From the NCBI RefSeq assembly GCF_027887165.1, contig NC_077228.1, positions 181,846,525 to 181,910,524 on the forward strand: a stretch of 64,000 bases of DNA. Reading direction: 5' to 3'. Below, piece after piece: positions 1 to 8,115 of this stretch. The notes below the pieces were generated by a model. The model saw only the letters and a list, made by a program, of their open reading frames with translations, made no database searches and was not told where the DNA came from. Both the position numbers and the translations under genes were made by a program. Each line of letters begins with the position of its first letter. The stretch's first letter is position 1. This DNA is from Monodelphis domestica (Eukaryota; Chordata; Mammalia; Didelphimorphia; Didelphidae).

Positions 1-154
1 GGGAAAAAATTGCCTGAGAGTCTATAAGAGTTCTCTGAGAGGACAACAATAAGGGTGAGATATATTTGGACCTTCAGAAAGTCTTTAGGAAGATTCCAGC
101 CCAAAGAAAATGAAATAAATTGATTCATCATAGTACTATAGGGAATATTTTAGC

Positions 155-380
155 ATCACTAAGCAGACCTGAATTCACATCTGGCATCAGACATTTATTA
201 GCTGGGTGATCTTGGGAAAGTCACTTAATCTCTATCTCCCTCAGTTTCTTCATCTTTAAAATGGGGTAATAATAGTACTCCAACTCTCAAGGTAGTTGTA
301 AGGATCAAATGAGGCAATATTTATAAAGAACTTTGCAAATTGTAAATCACTATATAATACTAGTTATTTTTATTATTACT
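155..380 (+). repeat. MIR/Ther-1 CORE-SINE
   Basis: The order of motifs fits a MIR-type SINE: CACATCTGGCATCAGACA, GGGTGATCTTGGGAAAGTCA, CTCAGTTTCTTCATC, AAAATGGGGTAATAATAGTA, then a TTTGCAAATTG-type marsupial tail and ACTAGTTATTTTTATTATT. It is old and diverged. Confidence 0.8.
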
Positions 381-1187
381 ACCAATAAATAGGAAATTGG
401 TTTAAAGATAAAATATGATATTGGAATAAATGGGAATTTTTTTTGCCTATAGCATGAAGAAATATAAGCAATTGGGAGCTGCCTGAGACCAGTGCTGGGT
501 CAGGACTGTCTTGATGATAATACTAATACCTTTTTAAAATAAAAAAAATAACATAGAGGAAGGAGTCTGTGCAAATCAAAATCTCTGGGTTTAGAGATGC
601 CACTAAATTTTCCCAGACCAGCAGATGCCACACTCACAAGACTGAAGTAGAGGAAGACTTTATAAATGGACCAAAAGGTAAAAGATCAATTTTAATGTGG
701 GCAAATATAAAAGAAAGCCTTCAGGGAGAACTAACCCAAACTATACTTATAGGATGACAAGCTCTGAGTTATCAGTTAGGATACTGGAAAGAGACAGTCT
801 TTAGAGCCGACATAGACTCCTACCCAGAGGCTACTACCAGTTCAATGTACCAGAAAAAAATAAAGGGCTGGGCATTATCAGAAAGGATATTGGGAACAGG
901 CCAGGAAACATTGCCCTTTCTTTGAATAAAACCTGGCTGCTTTCTTCTCAGCTGCTATCTGCCAGCATCGACTACCCAAGGAATTGATACATGCTGGCAA
1001 ACTTGTCTGAAGTCACATTTGCCAGTGAGTTGTACCTGGCACACCTCTGGAAGGAGCTGGGGAAGGGCTGAGCTGAAGGAATGGAAGCAGAATTGCTAGT
1101 GTATGCATTTTTAAAATTCAGGATTGGGCAAACAGGTTTTAAGGCAAAAAAAAAAATTATGGTTAACTGGAACATAGTTCTCTCCTC
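381..1187. other. Unassigned sequence
   Basis: No repeat family, gene or regulatory element is recognised. Open frames are at most 73 codons and unconvincing. It may include diverged repeats too old to see by eye. Confidence 0.5.
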
Positions 1188-1203
1188 AAGAATGACACAA
1201 GAA

Positions 1204-1364
1204 CAAGTAAAACCCAGAGGAATTACAGATCCGTTATGGGAGGGGGTTTGGGGGAGGGCAGGAAAAGAACCTGAATCTTGTGACCATGGAAAAACATTCT
1301 AAATTAATTAAATAAAAGCTAATAAACAAACAAATAAATAAACACTTGTTGAATTAAAAAAAAA
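1204..1364 (+). mobile_element. Very short 5'-truncated L1 3' end with TSD
   Basis: The sequence runs from GTAAAACCCAGAGGAATT through GGGAGGGGGTTTGGGGGAGG to CATTCTAAATTAATTAAAT and an A-rich tail, which is the 3' end of the marsupial L1 untranslated region. It is flanked by AAGAATGACACAAGAA at 1188-1203 and AAGAATGACATAAGAA at 1365-1380, a 16-bp duplication with one mismatch. Only about 160 bases were integrated. Confidence 0.88.
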
Positions 1365-1374
1365 AAGAATGACA

Positions 1375-1550
1375 TAAGAAGGAGTGAGTGTAACACAAAG
1401 AAAGTGCTAGATTTGGAGCCACGATTCAAATGATGCCTCTATCATTGATTATCTAGAGATGTGGGCAAGTAATTTAACTTTTTGAAGCCTCTGTTTCCTT
1501 ACCTTGAAGGATGGAAGGTGTTGGATTACATGACCTATAATTTCCCGTCT
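1375..1550 (+). repeat. CORE-SINE with 'ggattacatgacctataa' tail (Ther-2-like)
   Basis: The block contains a diverged tRNA-like part, CTCTGTTTCCTTACCTTGAA and a tail that resembles 'gttggactagatgacctctaaggtccc', common in marsupial SINEs. The subfamily is not resolved. Confidence 0.6.
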
Positions 1551-1554
1551 GAAT

Positions 1555-1791
1555 TCTGTTCAGTTTTTTCAGTCATGTCTGACTCTTCCTGACCCTATTT
1601 GAGGTTTTCTTGCCAATGACTAGAGTGGTTTGCCATTTCCTTCTCCAGTTCATTTTAGGGTTGAGGAAACTACGACAAACAGGGTTAAGTGACTTGCCCA
1701 GGATCAGATAGCTAGTGTTTGAGGCTAGATTTGAATTCAGCTCTTTTGACTCTATGCCCAGTGCTCTAACTTCTGCCCCCACCTAGGTGCC
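1555..1791 (-). repeat. MAR1-type CORE-SINE
   Basis: Reading leftwards the tRNA-like head is at 1791 and the tail is at 1555. On the + strand the tail reads TTTTCAGTCATGTCTGACTC, then GGTTTGCCATTTCCTTCTCC and TAAGTGACTTGCCCAGGATC. The tail resembles the BovB/RTE LINE 3' end, which is the known basis of MAR1 mobility. Confidence 0.85.
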
Positions 1792-1854
1792 AGCTCTGAA
1801 TTTAATCTCCCCAGGAGGTTGGTGAAGGTTGAGCAAAGGGATGCTAACATGATC

Positions 1855-2430
1855 TAGGGCAGGAATTCTTCATGTAGTATGCATGAATATTTTTCTTTAA
1901 TATTCTGGCAATGATTTCAATATAGTGAGTTTCCATTGTAATCCTATATATTGAAAAACATTATTCTAAGAAGGAGATTATAGGTTTCACCTGATTGCCA
2001 AAAGGGAAAGATTCATGCCACATTATACCCAGAGACTGTGGCAAAATCGAATGTAATGGACTTCTCTATTAGCAGCAATGCAATGATCCAGAACAATTCA
2101 GAGGGATCTATGAGAAAGAACACCATCCACATCCAGAGGAAGAACTATGGGAGTAGAAGCACAGAAGAAAAACAAGTGCTTGATCACATGGTTCAATGGG
2201 GATATGGTTGGGGATGTAGACTCTAAACGATCACCCTAGTGCAAACATCAGTAATATGGAAATAGGTCTTGGTCAATGACATATGTAAAACCCAGAAGAA
2301 CTCATTGATTATGGGAGAGGTGGGGGAGGGGAGGGAAAGAACATGAATTATGTAACCATGGGAAAATATTCTAAATTAATTAATTAAAGTTTCCAAATTT
2401 TAAAAAAAGGGTCCATGCCACAAAAAATTG
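1855..2430 (+). mobile_element. hAT-like MITE split by an L1 insertion
   Basis: The left part (1855-2022) and right part (2411-2430) together match the MITE seen elsewhere here: GGCAGGAATTCTTCATG, CATTATTCTAAGAAGGAG, TTCACCTGATTGCCAAAAGG, then CCATGCCACAAAAAA. An L1 3' end occupies the middle. The normal right terminus (AGGTTAAGAACCCCTG) is not visible. Confidence 0.65.
2023..2413 (+). mobile_element. 5'-truncated L1 3' end
   Basis: It begins in the C-terminal/3' untranslated region (ATTATACCCAGAGACTGTGG), continues through CTTCTCTATTAGCAGCAATG, AGTAATATGGAAATAGGTC and TGGGAGAGGTGGGGGAGG, and ends in AAATTAATTAATTAAAG and an A-rich tail. CATGCCACA flanks it at 2014-2022 and 2414-2422, extended to about 11 bp with one mismatch. 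It inserted into a hAT-like MITE. Confidence 0.9.
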
Positions 2431-2814
2431 TTTAGAGCATTTGATCTAGGGGATGGAGGAGTAAGGGAATTTGATGGACCTTTTGTCCTTTGGGCTTGTG
2501 TTCTCCAGGAGCTTCAAGTCTACCTTTGGGCAGAGGGGGGAACTAACTCTAAAAGAAAAACTTTCTGGGCTTATTCCCTTTGCTCTCAAACCCAGAGATC
2601 ACAGATTCTAGGCAGTAGTCCAAATGACCATCTCCCTGGGTTCTGATGCTTTTCTAATATGTTGGCTCTATGTTTACTACATGTCACTCTGAGTCAATGG
2701 GTCCAAGAGACTGTAAGTCCATAAAAGGTGTATGGGGCAGGGTGGTGAAGCAAAGGAGAAAGAGAAGGACTTGTGTGCATCTACATCAGGACTGAAAATA
2801 ATCACCAAAGTTTA
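2431..2814. other. Unassigned sequence
   Basis: No gene or repeat is recognised. One 72-codon frame (2428-2646) has no family resemblance. Confidence 0.5.
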
Positions 2815-2945
2815 AAAAAGAATTTAATGAGTATCTAAACCAACTGAGTATCTGCTATCTACAAGATACTGTGCTTAGGACTGAAGATAAAAGATGAAAA
2901 TAACTTTCTTTAAGGAATTTACTTCTTACTGGGGAAGGAGGCTAT
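2815..2945 (+). repeat. 5' block of the long dispersed repeat (class uncertain)
   Basis: GTATCTGCTATCTACAAGAT, ACTGTGCTTAGGACTGAAGA and TTACTGGGGAAGGAGG follow the order of the opening block of the long non-coding repeat seen most fully at 40250-41800. Confidence 0.5.
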
Positions 2946-2980
2946 AATATATATATATATATATATATTTTTTTTTTTTA
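2945..2980. repeat. (TA)n microsatellite plus poly(T)
   Basis: About 12 TA units run directly into the T-rich tail of the following SINE. Confidence 0.95.
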
Positions 2981-3159
2981 AACCCATACCTTCTGTCTTG
3001 GAGTCTTGGCTCCAACATAGAAGAGTGGCAAGGGCTAGGCAATGGGGGTGAAGTGACTTGCCCAGGGTCACACAGCTGGGAAGTGTCTGAGGCCAGATTT
3101 GAACCTAGGAACTCCCATCTCTAGGCCTTCCTCTCAATCCACTGAGCTACCCAGCTGTC
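2979..3159 (-). repeat. WSINE1-type tRNA SINE
   Basis: The tail is on the left (TTTAAACCCATACCTTCTG) and the tRNA-like head on the right (TGAGCTACCCAGCTG). The core AAGTGACTTGCCCAGGGTCA is intact, but part of the 3' palindrome is lost (GTCTTGGCTCCAA). Confidence 0.88.
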
Positions 3160-3162
3160 AAG

Positions 3163-3245
3163 TCTGTACAGATATAGTTTTCCTATCTGTGAAATGAAGG
3201 GATTGAATTTGATCATGAATTCCCTTCTAGCTCTAAATCTGATGA
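3163..3245 (+). repeat. Ther-2-like SINE tail
   Basis: CTATCTGTGAAATGAAGGGA is followed by TTCCCTTCTAGCTCTAAATC. Only the 3' end is present; the 5' part is replaced by the adjacent WSINE1. Confidence 0.6.
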
Positions 3246-3295
3246 TATTTGCCATTGTTTGATATGGAGTTTTGACTGTGCCCTTATTTATTTAT

Positions 3296-3477
3296 TCTTT
3301 AACCCTTACCTTCTATCTTAGAATCATCTACTGGTTCTAAAGCAGACGAGCAGTAAGGGCTAAGCAATGGGAGTTAAGGGACTTGTCCACAGTCACACAA
3401 CTAGGAAATGTCTGAGATCAGATTTAACCTCCTGCCTCCAGGCTTGGCTCTCTATCCACTAGGCCACCTAGCTGTTC
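3296..3477 (-). repeat. Old WSINE1-type SINE
   Basis: TTTAACCCTTACCTTCTATC on the left and CACTAGGCCACCTAGCTG on the right mark a full-length but diverged copy. Confidence 0.82.
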
Positions 3478-3840
3478 TTGGTACTCTTATTTGAACCCAT
3501 GTTCTTTTGGGTTTTCTCTCAGTTCTCTCTACTCTGCTCACAAACTTAGCTGAGCACTTATAACAAGGCAAAACCAAAATCAAGAAGGTCTGATCACATA
3601 AGCTCCATTTAGGGTATAAAACCAGACCATGTGGCTTTCTGCATAGTCCAGGAAAAATTGCTCATCAGACCAATTATAGTTCTGAAAAAACCTCCTCAAA
3701 CCTTTTAGATAGAGATTGATGGAGATAGCAGAGATAGCAGGTGATCCACAAGGGTAGAGCTAACATGAAGAAGGTAAAAGAAGACTCTTAGTAACACTCC
3801 TACCTCCCTTTTCCTCTGCTCTCCTGCTTTTTTCCTAATG
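3478..3840. other. Unassigned sequence
   Basis: Nothing is recognised. Confidence 0.5.
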
Positions 3841-3941
3841 TTTTTTTTTTAATCCTTCTCTTCTGTCTTAATATCTATTCTAAAACTGAAGAATGTCCAG
3901 GATTAAGCAATTGGGGTTAGATGACTTGCCCAGAGTCATAC
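3841..3941 (-). repeat. Truncated WSINE1-type SINE
   Basis: The tail and core (TTCTCTTCTGTCTTAATA, GGGGTTAGATGACTTGCCCA) are present. The tRNA-like head is missing where a hAT-like element begins. Confidence 0.75.
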
Positions 3942-4165
3942 AAAAAGTGTGGTCCAGAGATCTCTGGGGGTCACCAAGACCTTTTCAGGGTACCTATGAG
4001 ATTAAAGTTATTTCTTATAATAATACTAAGACATTTTGATTTCTAATGCAGCAAACATCAATGGACATGACCCACATAAATAAAAACTCTTTGGAGGGGG
4101 TCTTCAATAATTTTTAGGAGTGTAAAGTGGTTCCAAGACCAAAAAGTTTGAGAACTTTTGGTTAG
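3940..4165. mobile_element. Internally deleted hAT-like element
   Basis: GTGGTCCAGAGATCTCTGGG at one end and AAAAAGTTTGAGAACTTTTG at the other are ends I know from an ancient non-autonomous DNA transposon shared with placentals. The usual AT-rich middle is mostly absent. Confidence 0.65.
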
Positions 4166-4299
4166 AAGGTTCTCTGTGGGTCCTGACATCTCAAAACTAT
4201 GGCTGAAAACTAGTGAACTTAACTTTAATAGGTCAGCCAATAGATAGAATTAGTTCAAAGCAAAACCCTTTTCTAGGTTGTCATAGTGGAAAAAGGGAA

Positions 4300-4527
4300 G
4301 GGAATAAAGGTTTAGTAAGTGCCCACCATGTGCCAGGTACTGCACCAATATTTGGTCTTCACAACAATTTTGGGTTGTAAATGTTATTTTGGTTCCCATT
4401 TTATAATTTGACAAAATTGAGACAGTGACTTGCCCAGGGTCACGCAGCTAGTAAATGTCTGAGACTGGGTTTGAATGCATATTGTCCTGACTCCAGGCTT
4501 AGCACTCTGGCCAGGGTGCCACCTTGT
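4300..4527 (-). repeat. MIR/Ther-1 CORE-SINE
   Basis: GTGACTTGCCCAGGGTCACG, GCTAGTAAATGTCTGAGA and a GCCACCTT end read leftwards as a MIR-type SINE. Confidence 0.8.
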
Positions 4528-5309
4528 ATGAACAATAGCTTCAGAATATTTTCCCCATAAATCTGAGGTGCACTCTCTCAAAGATACACATAGTACCCTT
4601 GGGAAGAATGGGCACAAATTTAGAGTACAGAAGAACTGTGACACACATGTAGGGAACATATGATGCTCCACTACCAGAGGGCTCATTATTTGTCTGATAA
4701 GCAATCTTTCCTGGACTGAAAAAAGGCTTTCTTTTTTCATGGAGAATTTACACTGCTCTCCCTTCTACCCTGCTCAGATTGGGTCTGCCTCTCTTCTCAG
4801 CTGCCATAAATATCATTCTGTGAATACTTCTCTGTATCTAGCCTGGGTGTCTATGCTCCTTGCTAGGAACTACTTGAATCTTTGAACCACATGCTGCTGG
4901 TTGTAGTGTCTCTGCCTGAGAAAGTAATTCCAAAACTAGTCTACTTGGCTGACTTTCACTACAAGGGAAAATCCCCTCCTTCCTTGCTGCTTTCTGGTAG
5001 AGGTGCAGGGAATCACACTCTATAGATATGTTCCCTTTCTCAAATGCTGAAATTGCAGCTTGTCTTTGTTGAAATTTTTTTGTATTTTTTCTTTTTATAT
5101 CTGCATTTTCTACTGCATTGCTTCCACTCATTCCACTTCCTCCATTCCCCTTCCAGGTACCATCCTTTATAATAAAGAGGAAAAGAAGTTCTGCAAAACT
5201 AACTTTTTAAAAAGCCTGATATTGCAGGGTTCCACCCCCTTGGCCACTCTACTGCTGCAAAGAAATGGAGGGATTTTCCATCTCTTATTTCTTTCTTGGG
5301 GCTAAGCTT
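4528..5309. other. Unassigned sequence
   Basis: Nothing is recognised. Open frames of 97 and 118 codons (minus) show no family features, and the first runs into the MIR. Confidence 0.5.
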
Positions 5310-5640
5310 GGTCATTATAATTTTTAGCATCATAAAGTTTTGATTGTTCCACTGTGTTGTTTTCCCCCATTAAAATATGCATATTGTTTCTTGGTTCTGC
5401 TTACTTATGCATCAGTTCAGATACTTCTCTCTAGTCATCATACTCATCATTTCTTACAGCACAGAAATATCCCATTACATTCAGGCACCACAATTTGTTT
5501 AGCCCTTCCCCAATCAATGGGCATCCTACTTTATTTCCAGTACTTTGCTACCATAAAAAGTGCTGCCCTTTTGGTGGACACAGAGCTTTTCTTTTTGTCA
5601 TTGATCTTCCCGGGGTACTACACTTTAGGCTTTTACCTTA
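5310..5640 (-). mobile_element. Old L1 3' region
   Basis: GTTTCTTGGTTCTGCTTACT, CACCACAATTTGTTTAGCCC and TCCCCAATCAATGGGCATCC are diverged versions of the end of L1 ORF2 and its 3' untranslated region, in reverse. The 137-codon + strand frame here is antisense to L1 and not a gene. Confidence 0.75.
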
Positions 5641-5794
5641 AAGGTCACATAACCAACCTTTTCACACTGCAAAGAGATGGCTGGGTTCTTTTTGACACAA
5701 TACTTCATTACCTCTGTTATCTACTATTTGTTTTCTGTAAGTCTATCAACTAACTGGTATGTGGGGAGAGTCTGAAATCCCTCACTCACATAAT

Positions 5795-5972
5795 ACCTAA
5801 AAACAAACTGTGAGGTAGATGCTATTATTATCCCCATTTTACAGATGACAAAACTAAGGCTGATAGAGGCAGTGATTTGTTCCAGGGTTACACCGCTGGT
5901 AAATGCTTGGTTCAATGTTGAACTTGTCTTTCTCACTATAAATCCACTGCTCTCTTTGCTGCCTGCTTCCAG
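5795..5972 (-). repeat. MIR/Ther-1 CORE-SINE
   Basis: GCTATTATTATCCCCATTTT, ACAGATGACAAAACTAAGGC and GTTCCAGGGTTACACCGCTG show a MIR in reverse. Confidence 0.85.
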
Positions 5973-6039
5973 GTTTTCCACTACTATATGAGGGTGCCTC
6001 TCTAAAATATTACCAAAGGAAGTGGTGTAAAAGCTACCT

Positions 6040-6212
6040 GGGGACCTTAGAGTTCACCTAGACAAAAGTTTCACGTTACAAAGGAAGAAATGGCACCCAG
6101 AGAGATGAGTAGACTTGCCCAAGGTCATCCAAGCTAATAAGCAGCAGAACCTGAATTCCAGCTCAGGTCATATGACTCCAAGCTTCCACTCTTTCTCAGG
6201 CACCTCCCTGCC
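6040..6212 (-). repeat. MIR/Ther-type CORE-SINE
   Basis: GGGACCTTAGAGTTCACCTA, AGACTTGCCCAAGGTCATCC and a GCAGCAGAACCTGAATTCC end fit the subtype with an 'accttagagatcatctagtcc' tail. Confidence 0.75.
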
Positions 6213-6300
6213 TCCTTACTGTTGGGGAAATATATAATATGAAAAGGTGAGTGAGGGGAGGTGTAAGAGATGCAGGCCTCCAAGGTTCCGCTGCTCCCGA

Positions 6301-6350
6301 GCATATACGTACATATACGTGTATATATACATACACACACACACACACAG
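6301..6350. repeat. (TA/CA)n microsatellite
   Basis: CATATACG-type units lead into about eight CA units. Confidence 0.9.
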
Positions 6351-6800
6351 GGAGGGAGAGCATTACAAAACAACAAAACCCCACCCCAAACTTGAGGAAG
6401 GCCTTCAGCTCAGACTGAGATTATTTCTGGGAGGAAACCGATAGAACCATACAGGAGAAGGCGGCACTGGTGAGATGCGGCCCGACCTCCCGGGAGTCAT
6501 CACCCAGTTCGGATCCTTGGGGGTTGTGGGGGAGGGGTGAAACACAAAAACCAAGTTTCTTCTCCCCTCAGGCCTTGCAGCTGGCTCCTGCCTTCTCTCT
6601 TGGGCCTTGGTCCCTCTTCCTCCAATTTCCCTTTCCTTTCTCAGCTCCCCTCCCTCCGTCCCTCCCAGGGAATGGGGGAGGGAGGGATATGATGCTTGCC
6701 TCGGTGCTCCCTCCCCCGTCCCCCCTACCTCCACCCTCACCCCAGCATCTTCTGTTGAGGAGGGGTGCTCCTAATCCTCCCAACCTCGCGTCCAAAGGAC

Positions 6801-6830
6801 CTGGGCGGGAGGGAGGTAGGATAAAAGGGT
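6801..6830 (+). promoter_or_regulatory. GC box followed by TATA-like box
   Basis: A GC box (GGGCGGGA, 6803-6810) is followed by ATAAAAG at 6821-6827. The pair has the order and spacing of a core promoter reading rightwards, which would start transcription near 6850. Most CpG-island promoters lack TATA boxes, so this could be chance. Confidence 0.3.
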
Positions 6831-6978
6831 GGGGTTACCTAAGAGGAGCTACAGGCTTTGTGCCCCCTCCCACTGAAGGCGCCCCCTCCCTTCGGTCTGG
6901 TGGTGAAGGCCCTCTGGCTAGTGCCCAGTCTTCAATCTTACTCGAAGGACCTTGGAAGGCCAGGGTGAGCGGAGGCCT

Positions 6979-7057
6979 GGGGGCGGGAGATCCCCTCTGC
7001 CCTGGCTGGCTCTCTCCCCCTCCCCACCCCCCTGCCCCGCAGCCCCCGCCCGCCCCC
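6979..7057. promoter_or_regulatory. Sp1/KLF-type GC boxes
   Basis: GGGGGCGGGA at 6979-6988 and CCCCGCCCGCCCCC at 7044-7057 are strong matches to Sp1/KLF binding sites on opposite strands. They lie just upstream of the densest CpG stretch and of the proposed first exon. An initiator-like TCAGTTCC follows at about 7075, giving a plausible TATA-less start. Confidence 0.45.
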
Positions 7058-7069
7058 AGCCCCGCTCCT

Positions 7070-7367
7070 CCCGCTCAGTTCCACTTGTGGTCTCAGCCGG
7101 CAGGGCAGGGACAGCTGCATTTCTCGCAGCGGGCCACTAGGAAGCTTGCCGGCGCCTCGCATTCTCCTCCTTCTCCCTCCCTAGCCAGAGCCGGAGCCAG
7201 AGCTAGAGCTGGAGGAGGTTCCCGGGGCTGCACCCCCTTCCCCAGCGCCGCGTCCCAGCACAGCCAACCCATCCCGCCCGTGGCTTTCTGGGGCCACGAG
7301 CGGCGAGACTCGCACTCCATCCAGGAGCCAGGGAGGAGAGTAGAGGAGCGCCCCTCGCTTATCTTGG
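7070..7367 (+). other. Putative non-coding first exon ending at a splice donor
   Basis: CTTATCTTGG is followed by GTAAGCG at 7368, a good match to the donor consensus, inside the CpG island. The preceding 300 bases have the GC content and CpG density of a 5' untranslated exon. No ATG-led frame in it shows a credible protein, so the start codon would lie in a later exon beyond this window. The 5' boundary is a guess based on the initiator-like sequence near 7075. A weaker minus-strand donor-like site (CGAGTAAGAT read leftwards, near 6935-6945) leaves divergent transcription open. Confidence 0.4.
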
Positions 7368-7694
7368 GTAAGCGCCCCCTCCTCCCCGCTTTCCTTTCCT
7401 CTTCTCCTTCCAAGACTCGGTTCCTTCCATGTCTTGGCACCCACCCACCCCCCACCGCACCCCCTTCAGCACCCAAGCTACGGCCGGGCCCCAGCCTGGG
7501 AGCCGCGGGGGCGCGGAAGGAACGTGGAGGCGGTGCGGGGATGAACGTAGCGTCGTGAATTGACTGCCAGTTCCAGTGGCTGTAGAACGTTCCCTGGAGC
7601 TCGTGCAGCCGGGAGCCGCGTGCCGGCAGCCCCCTCCCTGCAGCCCCATGCTCTTCGCCCCGATCCCTTCCTGCCCAGTCCCAGCCCCAATACC

Positions 7695-7740
7695 CTGGGA
7701 TGTGTGTGTGTGTGTGCGTATGGGTGTGGGTGTGTGTTCG
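7695..7740. repeat. Degenerate (GT)n tract in the CpG island
   Basis: Alternating TG units interrupted by C and A lie just downstream of the proposed first exon. They make the misleading Cys-Val runs seen when this region is translated. Confidence 0.8.
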
Positions 7741-7999
7741 CATGGACCGGGGAACCGACATGAGGGCGGGAGGGTGGTCGCGCGCAGGCGGCGCCGGGAA
7801 GGGAAAAGAGGCCTCGATGGGGCCAGGGCCGTTTCCCCGCCCCCCTCGCCCTCTGCCCCTTTCTGGTTGCTCCCCGCTTTGTGTGAGCGCCCCGAACAAA
7901 CCCTCCTCCCAGCTTTTCTTAGTCCGGGGTGCAGCGTCGGGGCATCGGTTCAGTTGACCTGTGCAAAGGAGGGGCGCGTGTGTGCTGGAGGCCGTCACA

Positions 8000-8013
8000 C
8001 CCCCCCCCCCCCC
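8000..8013. repeat. Poly(C) run
   Basis: Fourteen consecutive C residues lie at the downstream edge of the CpG island. Length polymorphism or sequencing error is likely here. Confidence 0.9.
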
Positions 8014-8115
8014 AGTTGGGGAGGGGAGGGAATACTTCCTCTCTCCCTCGCTATAGGTCAGTTGAGCCCCTTCCCCCCACCCTCTCCCCAGGGAACCAAA
8101 TCTCTCCCCAGCCTG

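Larger units (their letters stand above)
6460..8115. promoter_or_regulatory. CpG island, probable gene promoter region
   Basis: This is the only strongly GC-rich stretch in the window. CpG dinucleotides are rare elsewhere but dense from about 7070 to 7960, for example around 7140-7160, 7240-7320, 7480-7560 and 7600-7640. The block has GC boxes, long C-rich tracts and no recognisable SINE or LINE. In mammals such islands mark promoters of housekeeping and developmental genes. A + strand splice donor at 7368 supports a first exon. The open frames across it are by-products of high GC and stop-poor sequence. The gene is not identifiable from what is visible, and a second, leftward promoter is possible. 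Confidence 0.8.

Noticed and set aside
5340-5753. 137-codon hydrophobic open frame that looks like a membrane protein
   Set aside because: The first two thirds are antisense to an old L1 3' region; hydrophobicity comes from T-rich sequence.
6470-7558. 362-codon + strand open frame
   Set aside because: It lies in the CpG island, is Pro/Ser/Gly-rich with no domain, and overlaps equally long shadow frames. GC-rich DNA lacks stops.
7093-7998. 301-codon minus-strand open frame
   Set aside because: It contains a microsatellite-encoded Thr-His run and low-complexity sequence; no homologous family is recognised.
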